Positions 7,362 through 15,610 of a stretch of DNA of 28,218 nt are shown here, piece after piece. Made by a program: the position numbers and the translations under genes. The notes beneath the pieces were generated by a model. That model worked only from the letters and a program-made list of their open reading frames with translations. It was not told the DNA's origin and ran no database searches. This stretch comes from JACJWR01 sp964547485 (lineage in GTDB: Bacteria; Actinomycetota; Actinomycetes; S36-B12; UBA10799), in contig CAZJNU010000029.1 in NCBI GenBank assembly GCA_964547485.1, forward strand, positions 1-28,218, written 5' to 3'. Positions within the stretch are counted from its first letter, which is position 1; the number at the start of each line of letters is the position of its first letter.

Positions 7362-7865
7362 ATGTTCACAGATCAGGCGGCGGGCACCCGGCCGATAGCC
7401 AACGGGACCACCACGCCAAAACGGCTCGGCAGGCAACGACTGCTCATCGGTGCCGTCGTGGCCGCTGCAGCCACCACCATCGTTGCCCCGCCACTGGCAA
7501 CTCCAGCAATGGCCGGGCCGCCGCCAGCTCCGCTGCCTGTCGTGGCCAAGGGCACGGTGGTCGATACCTCGACCGGTGCGGCTGTGGCGGGGGCGAGGGT
7601 GAGCTACGTCGAGGTCGGTGCCCGCAATACCCGATGGACCTTCACCAACCGATTGGGCCAATACCGCATCGGCGGCCTTGAGGGTGAAGAGTATGCGATC
7701 CACATCCGGGGACCCCGGAACTACGAGGCCGGATTCGTGGGTTGCTCGGTGCATCGGGTGCTGCCGATCATCAGGTGGACGTACCCGGTTGTGCCGACCT
7801 GGGGTGCGGCCTGCGCGCATTCCCCGCGAGCAATGGGTCGGATCGGCCTTGATCGCCGCCCCTGA
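7362..7865 (+). CDS. secreted protein with carboxypeptidase-regulatory-like domain
   Basis: A 167-residue exported protein. A cytoplasmic N-terminus with Arg and Lys is followed by a hydrophobic segment (about 28-46) and an Ala-x-Ala-like cleavage region ending ATPAMAG. The mature part opens with KGTVVDTSTGAAVAGARVSY and continues with TNRLGQYRIGGL, the signature of the carboxypeptidase regulatory-like / CnaB-type beta-sandwich that occurs in surface proteins. Two Cys in the C-terminal part could form a disulfide. GAGGAGAAGG upstream of the ATG at 7362 fixes the start against a longer frame from 7236. It precedes the membrane-tethered sigma factor gene by 141 bases, so it could belong to the same surface-related locus. 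Function is unknown. Confidence 0.65.
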   Translation: MFTDQAAGTRPIANGTTTPKRLGRQRLLIGAVVAAAATTIVAPPLATPAMAGPPPAPLPVVAKGTVVDTSTGAAVAGARVSYVEVGARNTRWTFTNRLGQYRIGGLEGEEYAIHIRGPRNYEAGFVGCSVHRVLPIIRWTYPVVPTWGAACAHSPRAMGRIGLDRRP

Positions 7866-7993
7866 GTTGGTCCGGGAGCGTAACCCCAGTGGTTGACCAG
7901 CCCTCGAGACGCCGCAGTCGCACCAGCTGGCCGGTACTGGCGGCGGCGTCATCCAATCCGTTCCGGATCTGGCGATCACTCGCCCCCGCGGCG

Positions 7994-7999
7994 TAGCGT
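7994..7999 (+). promoter_or_regulatory. -10 box TAGCGT, leaderless start of the sigma factor
   Basis: TAGCGT is followed by 7 bases and the ATG at 8007. No Shine-Dalgarno sequence is present, and this selects the 8007 start over the in-frame start at 7893. Confidence 0.55.
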
Positions 8000-8006
8000 G
8001 GCCGAC

Positions 8007-9398
8007 ATGGACGCGCTGGCGGATAGCTGCGACGCCGAGCTCGCTGCAGCGCTGGCGGGCGGCAGCCTCGACGCCTTCGCCGCCATCTATGACCGCTTCA
8101 GCGACCGGCTCTACAGTTACGCGGTCACGCTGGTGCACAACCCCGATGCCGCGGCCGACGCCGTCGCAGACTCCTTCCTGTTGGCCCATTCTCGGATCGG
8201 CCAACTGCGTGACCGAGAGCGGTTGCGCTCCTGGTTGTATGCGATCTGCCGGAACGAGTGCCTGCGCTACCACCGCGACTGGGTCCGCACAACCCACATC
8301 GGTGACTTCGACGACATGACCGGCCCGGAGGTGGATCTGGATGCACGGTTGCAGGCGGGCGAGGCGGAGACGCTCGTGGCGGCAGCACTCCCCGGCCTCA
8401 ATGACACCGACCGCGAGGTCATCGAGTTGGCCATGCGTCACGATTTCGATTCCCGCCAGATCGGCGAGGCGCTCGGCGTCAACGTCAGCAATGCCTCCGC
8501 GCGAGTCTCTCGCGCCAAGACCCAACTGCAGAGGTGCATCGGCGCCTTGGCGCTGTTCCGCAGCCGAGGACGTGACTGCGCCGCTTTGGCCACAATCGTG
8601 CAGGCCGCACCCGTCTTTGATGCACTTACTCGGAAGCGAATCGCTCGTCACATCGAACAGTGTCCGCAATGCGAACGTGTGAAGAAGTCGGCCATGCTGG
8701 AGATCGCCATGGCCAGCGCCCTGCCGATGATGGCGGCGCCACCCTCGCTCCGCGAACAGCTGATATCGGCGCAATCAGAAGGGGTGGCTGACTTCTTGGC
8801 GGCCGACCGGCCGCCGTTCGACCGCTCCGGCTGGCCGACAGCCGCGGGGCATGGGGGACGGCACCTGGCGGTTCTGGCCGTCGGTTGCGCAGTCGGCCTA
8901 TTCGCGCTGTTGGCACTGGGTACTGCCGGGCTTGGCAACGCCGATCGCGCACCATCTGTGGTGTCGAACGCCGATGCCGGGCAGAACAACCCCTGGGCCA
9001 GCGCCACGCGGGCAGGGACGTCGCTGTCCGCCAGCCCACGCGCAACCCCGTCCACCTCCGTCAATTCGGACGCGAATACGAGAATGACTCCACTGACCAT
9101 CGAGGTCGGCGAGCAGAGACCTGGCGCAGACCCTTCAGTGGCGCCGACCTGGATCCCACCGGCGGTCGCCGAAATTGGGCAGCCCGATACGCCTCCAGCT
9201 GGCAGCGACCCGACCGAGGCCAACGGCCCCTGGACACCGCCAGCCAGCGCACCTCAGATCCCGGTGGTTGATCCCCCGAAGTACAGCCCACCAAAGGACG
9301 ATCCGCCAGCCGTCGTGGCGCCACCGACCCTCAGCCCGCCCAAAGGATGGCCTCCTGCCTACGATCCGCCCAAGTACCCGATTCCCACCCCGAAGTAG
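8007..9398 (+). CDS. ECF sigma factor fused to zinc-motif, membrane segment and proline-rich tail
   Basis: A 463-residue protein. Residues 20-92 are sigma region 2 (AFAAIYDRFSDRLYSYA, then RLRSWLYAICRN) and 122-175 region 4 (LNDTDREVIELAMRHDFDSRQ with a helix-turn-helix). The next part carries Cys191 and H215-x3-C219-x2-C222, the zinc-binding pattern of ZAS anti-sigma factors. One membrane helix spans about 288-308. About 150 residues rich in Pro, Ser and Thr follow, ending with repeated PPK motifs, presumably outside the cell. Sigma factor and anti-sigma-like elements are therefore in one chain, which should hold the sigma domain at the membrane until a signal or proteolysis frees it. Actinobacterial ECF groups with C-terminal extensions are known; the exact group cannot be assigned here. 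Confidence 0.85.
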   Translation: MDALADSCDAELAAALAGGSLDAFAAIYDRFSDRLYSYAVTLVHNPDAAADAVADSFLLAHSRIGQLRDRERLRSWLYAICRNECLRYHRDWVRTTHIGDFDDMTGPEVDLDARLQAGEAETLVAAALPGLNDTDREVIELAMRHDFDSRQIGEALGVNVSNASARVSRAKTQLQRCIGALALFRSRGRDCAALATIVQAAPVFDALTRKRIARHIEQCPQCERVKKSAMLEIAMASALPMMAAPPSLREQLISAQSEGVADFLAADRPPFDRSGWPTAAGHGGRHLAVLAVGCAVGLFALLALGTAGLGNADRAPSVVSNADAGQNNPWASATRAGTSLSASPRATPSTSVNSDANTRMTPLTIEVGEQRPGADPSVAPTWIPPAVAEIGQPDTPPAGSDPTEANGPWTPPASAPQIPVVDPPKYSPPKDDPPAVVAPPTLSPPKGWPPAYDPPKYPIPTPK

Positions 9399-9432
9399 CC
9401 GGTAGAGCAGCCGCTCAGGATGCCCGCGGAGG

Positions 9433-10821
9433 TCACCGCAGTCGATTCCCCCAGCCGAAGCCAGCGGCCTGCAGTCCGGCCACCCCCTCCGGCGTCGTCA
9501 TGAAAAGCCTGCGACCGCCCCAATCAAGCAACTTCGTCCCCCTGTCAGCGAACAGGTTGTTGCTGAGCGCGACCGAGGTACCCGGGACCGCCGGCACGTA
9601 CAGGCCACCGCTGGAGTTGCCGCCGAACCGGGAGCCGATGATCTCCAGCCGAATGGGGTCTTGGGCGTCATACCCCCAGGTTCCGACGTAGCCGTTTCCG
9701 CCGGGCGCATGTCGGGTCAGGCTCAGCCGAAAGTACCGGTATCGCCCGGCAGCGTCGCCGACCAGCGCCGCATCCGCCCCACTGCCATCGATCGCGGAAT
9801 CGATCACGTCACCGCCGCGCCACAACTTGATCGCGTTTCTTCCCACGTCGCGTACCAGACAGCGCAGCACCACAACATCCGCTGCCTTGGTGTCAATCCC
9901 GTCGGCAGATACCCGAGCAAACGTCGACCCCACGAGCACGATCTGACGGCCCTCCTCGACTGCAAAGGCGTCAGCCCCGGAGTCCTCGGAACCGCCGCGG
10001 CCGACAACACGCACGCCGTCCAACCACCAGTGGACGCACGGTCCGGCGTTACAGGAGATGCCCAACACAGTGTCGAGTACCTGCACCCGTCGGAGTAGCA
10101 ACCCGTCGACTACTGGCGGCCGGCCCCGAAGTTCGCGGTGGTCGGGATAGGCGACGATCCCCTCGCTCCACCCCTGCGTCCTACCTCGAACGACGACATC
10201 TTCGATCGACACCCGCCGCTGCGTCGCGCCAGCGGACGCTCCCAGTGAAATCCCCGCCCGGAACCCGTTCAGGGTCAGACCCCGCACGACCGTGTCACTT
10301 GCGGTCAGCAAAAGACCGTAGTTCTGGCCTGGGGCTGCGGTCACAACGGCGGGTCCCCCGACCGAGACAAGGCAGACATTGGCCGTGCTCATCTCCAGGG
10401 CGAACCAACTGCTGGGATTCTCGCGATAGCGTCCGGCTGCGACCCGGACCACGGTGCCAGGGGTGGCGCGGGCGAGCGCCGCGGTAATCGTCCGCGCCGC
10501 CGTGGACGGCACCTGGATCACCCGACGATTGTCGGCGCAGGACCCTGCGGTCGGCCCAGGGAATCCGCGCATCTCCAACGGCACGAAAGTGGCCGGCCGG
10601 ACAGGACCCGGTGGGGTCGCCGATGCGGCCATCGATAAGGCAACCGGCTGGCCCGAGTTGCTGGCGGAGGCCGACGCCTTCGTCGCGACCGCCTGGGCCC
10701 CAGGGGCACCCGCCGTCGTCGCTAGCCATGCGCCCGCGCACACAACCGCCAGCACTCCCAGTAGCACCTGGGACGGGGCCAGTCGGGCCCGGTTGCGGGC
10801 GTCGCAGGCAGAACCAGTCAC
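9433..10821 (-). CDS. exported right-handed beta-helix protein
   Basis: From the GTG at 10821 this is 462 residues. A hydrophobic segment (about 19-35, VLLGVLAVVCAGAWLATTA) followed by an Ala/Gly-rich stretch ending GAQA reads as a signal peptide. The mature part begins with IQVPSTAARTITAALARATPGTVVRVAAGRY, the classic opening of pectate-lyase-like beta helices, then turns such as GLLLTASDTVVRGLTLNGFRAGI and DGIDTKAADVVVLRCLVRDVG. It likely acts on or binds an extracellular polysaccharide; no catalytic residues can be named. The longer frame to 11028 is rejected because it overlaps the divergent gene's operator and lacks sensible sequence. A GATACT -10-like box lies 6 bases before 10821. Confidence 0.72.
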   Translation of the reverse strand: MTGSACDARNRARLAPSQVLLGVLAVVCAGAWLATTAGAPGAQAVATKASASASNSGQPVALSMAASATPPGPVRPATFVPLEMRGFPGPTAGSCADNRRVIQVPSTAARTITAALARATPGTVVRVAAGRYRENPSSWFALEMSTANVCLVSVGGPAVVTAAPGQNYGLLLTASDTVVRGLTLNGFRAGISLGASAGATQRRVSIEDVVVRGRTQGWSEGIVAYPDHRELRGRPPVVDGLLLRRVQVLDTVLGISCNAGPCVHWWLDGVRVVGRGGSEDSGADAFAVEEGRQIVLVGSTFARVSADGIDTKAADVVVLRCLVRDVGRNAIKLWRGGDVIDSAIDGSGADAALVGDAAGRYRYFRLSLTRHAPGGNGYVGTWGYDAQDPIRLEIIGSRFGGNSSGGLYVPAVPGTSVALSNNLFADRGTKLLDWGGRRLFMTTPEGVAGLQAAGFGWGNRLR

Positions 10822-10827
10822 CACCCG

Positions 10828-10833
10828 AGTATC
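10828..10833 (-). promoter_or_regulatory. -10-like box GATACT before the beta-helix gene
   Basis: On the minus strand GATACT sits 6 bases from the GTG at 10821. It matches the actinobacterial -10 less well than the other boxes in the window, and the neighbouring GTG at 10824 remains possible. Confidence 0.3.
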
Positions 10834-10990
10834 GACTTCCCTGCGTCCGCCGCCGGGAAGCTCGACGCTGTCAACCCGATCGGCCCAGCCCGCAAGTCTG
10901 CGTTCCGGCGGCTTGGCGGCCCGACGTGACGTCAACCTCCAGCGGTGCAAGTCACTGGCGCCGAGGGCCGCTCCATACTTACAACCCCCA

Positions 10991-11025
10991 AACCTACGCT
11001 TCCGTAAGTTACGGTACCGTAGGTT
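10991..11025. promoter_or_regulatory. nested palindromic operator over the reductase promoter
   Basis: Two concentric perfect inverted repeats share one centre at 11008: outer arms AACCTACG (10991-10998) and CGTAGGTT (11018-11025), inner CCGTAA (11002-11007) and TTACGG (11009-11014). A further 12-bp palindrome, TACGGTACCGTA, covers 11010-11021. They overlap the -10 box and reach 1 base before the ATG, so bound protein would block transcription. Dyads of this type are typical of TetR-family repressors; no regulator is encoded in the window. Confidence 0.7.
11015..11020 (+). promoter_or_regulatory. -10 box TACCGT, leaderless start of the reductase
   Basis: TACCGT is followed by 6 bases and the ATG at 11027. 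It lies within the palindromic operator. Confidence 0.55.
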
Positions 11026-11026
11026 C

Positions 11027-12163
11027 ATGAACGTGATCCTGCGCGCAGCTCAGCGGCTGACGACACCGTTGCTGCCGGACGACTACCTCGGCCTCATCGA
11101 CCCGCTGTGGGTTGCCGCTTCACTAAGAGCCAGAATCAGCGCGATTAGCCGGGAGACGGCGACCTCGGTGTCGCTTGAACTTCGACCGTCGACCCGGCTG
11201 CCGCCGCACCTCCCGGGCCAGCACGTACGACTCGGGGTCGACATCGACGGCGTGCGTCACTGGCGCTCCTACTCCATCACCTCCGCGGCTCCCGCGCCGC
11301 TGGGCGGACATGTCGACACAATCACCGTGACAGTTCAGCGACAACAGGACGGATTGGTCTCCAGGTACCTGACCGACCGGGCCCGAACCGGTGACATCCT
11401 GGAGTTGGAGGCCCCGCAAGGTGACTTCCACCTGCCTTCTGACCCACCTGCCCGACTGCTGCTGATAGCCGCCGGAAGCGGCATCACACCGCTGATGGGC
11501 ATGCTGAGAACCCTCTACCCCGGTGACCCCGGTGACCCCGGCACCGCCAGTGACCGACCGTCCCGGCTGGCCCGAACTCTGACCAAGACCCCGACCCGGA
11601 CTCCGACCCGCGTGGATCTGATCTATTCGGCCCGCGACCGGGGACGCCGGATCTTCGCCAACGAATTGACCGCTTTGGCAACTCGGACCGAGTCGGTTTC
11701 GGTCCACTTCCGTGACACGGCCCGGCAGGGCAGGCTGCAGCTGACGGAGCTCGAGTCGCTAGTGCCGTCCTGGCGGGACCTCCCCACCTGGGCGTGCGGA
11801 CCGCCCGACCTGCTTGCGGACCTCACTGACCACTGGCGCGAACACGGGGTTGCGCGGAACCTGGCGACCGAGCGATTCCAACCCGTTCGCGCAGCCCAGG
11901 CCGGCGCCGGCGGGCGGGTGACGTTCACGGCCAGCGACAAAGCCTGCGACGTGGCGGGGGACGAAACCCTGCTAGCCGCAGGCGAAGCGACCGGCATCCT
12001 GATGCCCCACGGCTGCCGGATGGGCATCTGCCACAACTGCGTCCTCACGCTGGAATCCGGCCAGGTGCAGGACGTCCGCACCGGCGTGATTCACGGCGAA
12101 CCAGGCGACGTGGTCCAGACCTGCGTCTCCCGGCCAGCCACCGATCTCTCTCTGCGCGTCTAG
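11027..12163 (+). CDS. ferredoxin reductase with C-terminal 2Fe-2S domain (desaturase electron donor)
   Basis: A 378-residue flavin oxidoreductase. An N-terminal lipid-facing helix region is followed by the FAD-binding RSYSI (80-84), the NAD(P)-binding AAGSGITPL (148-156) and CGPP (257-260), then a plant-type 2Fe-2S domain with Cys330, Cys335, Cys338 and Cys366. The order matches Rv3230c of Mycobacterium tuberculosis, the NADPH oxidoreductase partner of DesA3, and the next gene is the desaturase. It would pass electrons from NADPH through FAD and the cluster to the di-iron desaturase. Between strands of the NAD domain there is a low-complexity insert (about 165-195) encoded by short tandem repeats. 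Transcription is probably leaderless and under a palindromic operator. Confidence 0.88.
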   Translation: MNVILRAAQRLTTPLLPDDYLGLIDPLWVAASLRARISAISRETATSVSLELRPSTRLPPHLPGQHVRLGVDIDGVRHWRSYSITSAAPAPLGGHVDTITVTVQRQQDGLVSRYLTDRARTGDILELEAPQGDFHLPSDPPARLLLIAAGSGITPLMGMLRTLYPGDPGDPGTASDRPSRLARTLTKTPTRTPTRVDLIYSARDRGRRIFANELTALATRTESVSVHFRDTARQGRLQLTELESLVPSWRDLPTWACGPPDLLADLTDHWREHGVARNLATERFQPVRAAQAGAGGRVTFTASDKACDVAGDETLLAAGEATGILMPHGCRMGICHNCVLTLESGQVQDVRTGVIHGEPGDVVQTCVSRPATDLSLRV

Positions 12164-12257
12164 CTCGCCGCGTTCCACTGCCACGGCATCTCACACACCG
12201 CACGCAATGAACCCCGGACCCCAATCCGCAGACCGCCATCCGTTAGGAGCCTCCAAC

Positions 12258-13487
12258 ATGAGCACCGGACACCTGCACCTCACCGACACCCAAATCGACG
12301 ACTTCGGCCGACGCCTCGACGAGATCCGTGCGTCTGTGATGGACGACCTCGGGGCCGAAGACGCCGCCTACATTCGCCGACTGATCACGATCCAGCGGAG
12401 TTTAGAGGTGGCGGCCCGCGGCACACTGATGTTTTCGCTGCTGCCGCCGGCCTGGCTGACCGGCACCGCCCTGCTGTCGCTGTCCAAGATCCTCGAGAAC
12501 ATGGAACTCGGCCACAACATCATGCACGGTCAGTGGGATTGGATGCGTGATCCCAAAATCCACTCGACCACCTGGGAATGGGACAGCTTCATCCCGGCCG
12601 ACGATTGGAAGAAGACTCACAACTCGATGCACCACACGTACACGAACGTGATCGGCAAGGACTCCGACGTGGGTTATGGCCGGCTACGAGTCACCGAAGA
12701 ACAGCCGTGGGAACCGCAGCACCTGCTGCAGGTACCGGTCAACGCGGTCATCGCCCTCACCTTCGAATTCGGCATCGCCATGTACGACGCCCAGGTCGAA
12801 GCCGCACAGTCACACGCCGACGAGGGCCGGCTCGGCGCCCTGAAGCGTGTCTGGAAGAAGATCAAGCCGCAGGTGGTCAAGGACTATGTTGCCTTTCCGC
12901 TGCTGTCCGGGATCGCCGCGCCGACCACGCTGCTGGCCAACCTGACCGCCAGCGTCACCCGCAATGTCTGGACCCACACGATCATCTTTTGTGGCCACTT
13001 CCCCGACGAGGTCGTGTACTTCACCGAGGACGACATCGTTGATGAGTCCCGTGGCGAGTGGTATCTGCGGCAACTGCAGGGCTCGGCCAACATCGAGGGC
13101 AGTCCACTGTTCCACGTCATGACCGGGAACCTCAGCCACCAGATCGAGCACCACCTGTTCCCCGATATGCCCAGCAACCGCTACGCCGAAGTCGCCCCCC
13201 AGGTGCGAGCGCTGTGTCAGGAGTACCGCCTGCCCTACACCACCGGTCCTCTGTCCCGGCAGAACGCGCAGGTGTGGCGCACCCTGGCGGCCCTCTCAGT
13301 TCCCGACCACATGCGGGAGTCGCTGGCCCGAGGACTTCGGTCGGCAACGGGCCCCTCAACCGAGCGGTCGACCCCGCCTGTGCCCCCGGCCGCCCGCACC
13401 GCCCCTGCCGCGGGGCCAACACTCACAGCGGCCAGCGGCAAGGCACCGCGCCAAACCGTCAAGAACGAGGAGAACCCGGCCGCCTGA
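12258..13487 (+). CDS. desA3: DesA3-like membrane acyl-CoA desaturase
   Basis: A 409-residue membrane-bound di-iron desaturase. The three histidine boxes are HNIMH (86-90), HNSMHH (121-126) and HQIEHH (294-299), and hydrophobic segments lie between them. With the adjoining reductase it matches the mycobacterial DesA3/Rv3230c stearoyl-CoA delta-9 desaturase, which makes oleoyl-CoA for membrane phospholipids and storage lipids. TAGGAG 8 bases before the ATG at 12258 fixes the start over an in-frame ATG at 12207. The last 45 residues are Pro/Ala-rich and disordered, ending ENPAA; the terminal AA recalls the C-terminal degradation signal described for DesA3. It is followed by hairpins and is convergent with an amidohydrolase gene. 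Confidence 0.88.
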   Translation: MSTGHLHLTDTQIDDFGRRLDEIRASVMDDLGAEDAAYIRRLITIQRSLEVAARGTLMFSLLPPAWLTGTALLSLSKILENMELGHNIMHGQWDWMRDPKIHSTTWEWDSFIPADDWKKTHNSMHHTYTNVIGKDSDVGYGRLRVTEEQPWEPQHLLQVPVNAVIALTFEFGIAMYDAQVEAAQSHADEGRLGALKRVWKKIKPQVVKDYVAFPLLSGIAAPTTLLANLTASVTRNVWTHTIIFCGHFPDEVVYFTEDDIVDESRGEWYLRQLQGSANIEGSPLFHVMTGNLSHQIEHHLFPDMPSNRYAEVAPQVRALCQEYRLPYTTGPLSRQNAQVWRTLAALSVPDHMRESLARGLRSATGPSTERSTPPVPPAARTAPAAGPTLTAASGKAPRQTVKNEENPAA

Positions 13488-13500
13488 CGGGGGTCAGGCG
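13481..13500 (+). terminator. hairpin at the desaturase stop codon
   Basis: CGCCTGAC (13481-13488) and GTCAGGCG (13493-13500) pair perfectly around a GGGG loop. The stop codon lies within the left arm. No T-tract follows. Confidence 0.5.
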
Positions 13501-13510
13501 CGGCAGGAAG

Positions 13511-13530
13511 CGGTTACTGGGCAGTAACCG
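13511..13530. terminator. second hairpin after the desaturase gene
   Basis: CGGTTACT (13511-13518) and AGTAACCG (13523-13530) form a perfect 8-bp stem with a GGGC loop. Being symmetrical, it could act on either strand of this convergent gap. Confidence 0.55.
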
Positions 13531-13598
13531 GAACCAAGCACACGCCAGACCGTACAGCGGGTTCCGGCTACTGGCTGGTAACACGGCGAGAAGGCCGA

Positions 13599-13621
13599 TG
13601 ACCCCCTGTCGGACGGGGTCA
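13599..13621 (-). terminator. hairpin at the end of the amidohydrolase gene
   Basis: TGACCCC (13599-13605) pairs with GGGGTCA (13615-13621) around a 9-base loop. The amidohydrolase stop codon (13619-13621) is in one arm. It would serve the minus-strand gene. Confidence 0.5.
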
Positions 13622-15358
13622 GCTCGAGAAGGTGACCTCGCCACCGACCCGCGTCTCGTGCACGGCGATCGCGTGCCACGACTCCGGCGCTGCCGTCCAG
13701 GGGTTGTCCGACAAGATGGTGTAGTCGGCTCGCTTACCAACCTCCAGCGTGCCGCGGTCATCGGCGTGGATCTGCCAGGCGGCGTTGCTGGTGATGGCTG
13801 TCAGCGCCTCCTCCGCAGACACGCACTCGGCGGCGTTGAGGACCTCTCCGTTGTCCCGCATGACCCGCGTCACGGCGGTCTGTGCCGAGAGCAACGGCTG
13901 CATCTTGGTCACGTTGAAGTCCGAATGCAGGGACGGCCGCAGACCGTGTGCGAGGGCAGTGGCAACCCGGTCGAGCCGGTCGGCGCGCTCCGGGCCCAGG
14001 ATGTTGTCGCGGAACACCCGACCCCAGAAGTAGACGTGATTCATCAGGAAACTCGGCGAGACCCCCGCCGTCGCCATCCGAGCGAAATTCTGGTCGAAGG
14101 CGAACGAGACATGCTCCATCCGATGACGCAGATCGGTGGTCTGACGCCCCGCCAACGCCGCCTCATAGCCCTCCAGCGCAAACTCGACGGCGGCGTCCCC
14201 ATTTGCGTGCACCATCAGCTGCCAGCCAGCATCGAGTCCCTCGTTCATGAGCTCGACCAGCTTTTCGGGGGTCATGTTGGCGTGGCCGCCGGTGTCCTCA
14301 TTGAGGTATGGCTGCTCGAAGTAGCCGGAGCGACCCTGGTTGGAGCCGTCGGTGACAACCTTCCAGGCGTCGGCCCGCACCATGTCGTCACCGGCGAACG
14401 GAGTGACCCCGGCCTCCTTCCAGGCATCGTTGCCGAGCAGACCCCATTGGGCGGTCGATACCCGGACCGGCAGCGGATGCGCCCCATTGAGTTGGTGCAG
14501 CAGTCCGACTTCGCCTGCGCCGATGACGGCTCCGGTTGCGGCCTCCCGCACCGAGGTGACACCGGCCGCGGCGGCCCCTTGCAGGATCCGGATGATCGTG
14601 CCGGCCGCCTCCTGCTGGCTGGGTTGCGGCACCACCGCGAGCATCTTCGTGATCGCTCCCGACTCACCGAGCACACCATTCAACTTGCCGTCCGCGCGTC
14701 CGAAGAAGCCTCCCGGCGGATCCGGCGTGTCGTCTGCCAGGCCTGCCAGCGCCATTGCCTTCGAGTTGATGTACGCGAAGTGCATGGACGCGTTGAGAAC
14801 GAACACCGGCTTATCGGGCGAGACCTGGTCCAGAATGTCGCGGGTCAAGTTCGGCTCGCCCGGATAGAGGCTGGGATCGAACAGCTTCCCCTTGACCCAG
14901 CCGTCATCGGCCGTCTGCTGGGTGACCTTCTTCAAGGTTGCCACAGCATCGTCGAAGGTGGGGTTGGCCACCGGCGATAGGTCCGGCCAGGGCTCCACCA
15001 GCATGGTCGTCCAGATGTGCATGTGCGGTTCGATCAGCCCGGGGGAGATGACACCGTCGGCCACAGTGACAATCTCAGTTCCGGGTCCCACCAAGGAATC
15101 CAGATCGCTGGCCGAACCAACCCCGGTGATCATGCCGCCGGAAATGGCGATTCCGTCAGCCTCGGCCGCGCCTGAAACTCCGGTTGCGACCCGCCCGAAC
15201 ACCACCAGATCGGCACGCCGATTGACCGGTCGGCGGTCGATCCCGGCAGGCACGACCAACCCGCTCGGGGCGGAGATCCCCGCGGCCAGGGCGACGTGCA
15301 GTGGGGTTGGCGAGCAGCACGTCAGGTGTGCCGGATCTGTCGGAGGCGTCAGGCGCAT
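13619..15358 (-). CDS. YtcJ-like amidohydrolase (metal-dependent hydrolase), first paralog
   Basis: A 579-residue TIM-barrel hydrolase of the COG1574 type. Metal and active-site elements are PHMH (His112, His114), the Lys333 region WKVVTDGS, VHANGD (His384), MEH (His416) and HSD (Asp480), with a C-terminal beta domain ending in the usual GKRADYTIL. Relatives include N-substituted formamide deformylase; the substrate here is unknown. The ATG at 15358 gives an N-terminal extension of about 48 residues before the family's ADLVVFGRV start; a later GTG or TTG near LVVPAG is possible, and the ATG lacks a clear ribosome binding site. It is divergent from the DMT transporter, which is itself convergent with a paralog, suggesting a shared pathway. 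Confidence 0.8.
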   Translation of the reverse strand: MRLTPPTDPAHLTCCSPTPLHVALAAGISAPSGLVVPAGIDRRPVNRRADLVVFGRVATGVSGAAEADGIAISGGMITGVGSASDLDSLVGPGTEIVTVADGVISPGLIEPHMHIWTTMLVEPWPDLSPVANPTFDDAVATLKKVTQQTADDGWVKGKLFDPSLYPGEPNLTRDILDQVSPDKPVFVLNASMHFAYINSKAMALAGLADDTPDPPGGFFGRADGKLNGVLGESGAITKMLAVVPQPSQQEAAGTIIRILQGAAAAGVTSVREAATGAVIGAGEVGLLHQLNGAHPLPVRVSTAQWGLLGNDAWKEAGVTPFAGDDMVRADAWKVVTDGSNQGRSGYFEQPYLNEDTGGHANMTPEKLVELMNEGLDAGWQLMVHANGDAAVEFALEGYEAALAGRQTTDLRHRMEHVSFAFDQNFARMATAGVSPSFLMNHVYFWGRVFRDNILGPERADRLDRVATALAHGLRPSLHSDFNVTKMQPLLSAQTAVTRVMRDNGEVLNAAECVSAEEALTAITSNAAWQIHADDRGTLEVGKRADYTILSDNPWTAAPESWHAIAVHETRVGGEVTFSS

Positions 15359-15610
15359 GGTGTTCCCATCAACTAGTCGTTGGCGTCCGACCTTGGTGGC
15401 CGGCGACGTATGGCGGCGAGTATCGCACCGAGCGACCCCGGTACGCCCGCCGAACTTCGCCCGCCAAAGTTCGCCCGTCGACAATCGTGGGTCGGGCCAC
15501 AGGCGCGAGTTCCCTGTCCGGATTGCGCAACGGTCTGCCAACTGCGACGGCGTGTGCTTCGCTGGGGCGACCCGTGGTTACCTGGATCCACGCAACGCCC
15601 GGAGGCATAA
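15359..15610. other. divergent intergenic region
   Basis: These 252 bases separate an amidohydrolase and a transporter gene read outward. An inverted repeat GAACTT (15452-15457) and AAGTTC (15467-15472) is near the middle and could be an operator. TTCGCCCG occurs twice around it. No clear promoter box was identified. Confidence 0.35.

Noticed and set aside
6834..8774. 646-residue open frame on the minus strand
   Set aside because: It lies antisense to cutC, the secreted protein and the sigma factor, all of which have clear family motifs. Long antisense frames are expected at this GC content and its sequence matches no family.
10822..11028. N-terminal extension of the beta-helix gene to 11028
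   Set aside because: The extension overlaps the divergent operator and promoter, is Arg-rich without family character, and would precede the signal peptide by about 70 residues.
13058..14980. 640-residue open frame on the plus strand
   Set aside because: It is antisense to an amidohydrolase with intact metal motifs and overlaps the desaturase in another frame.
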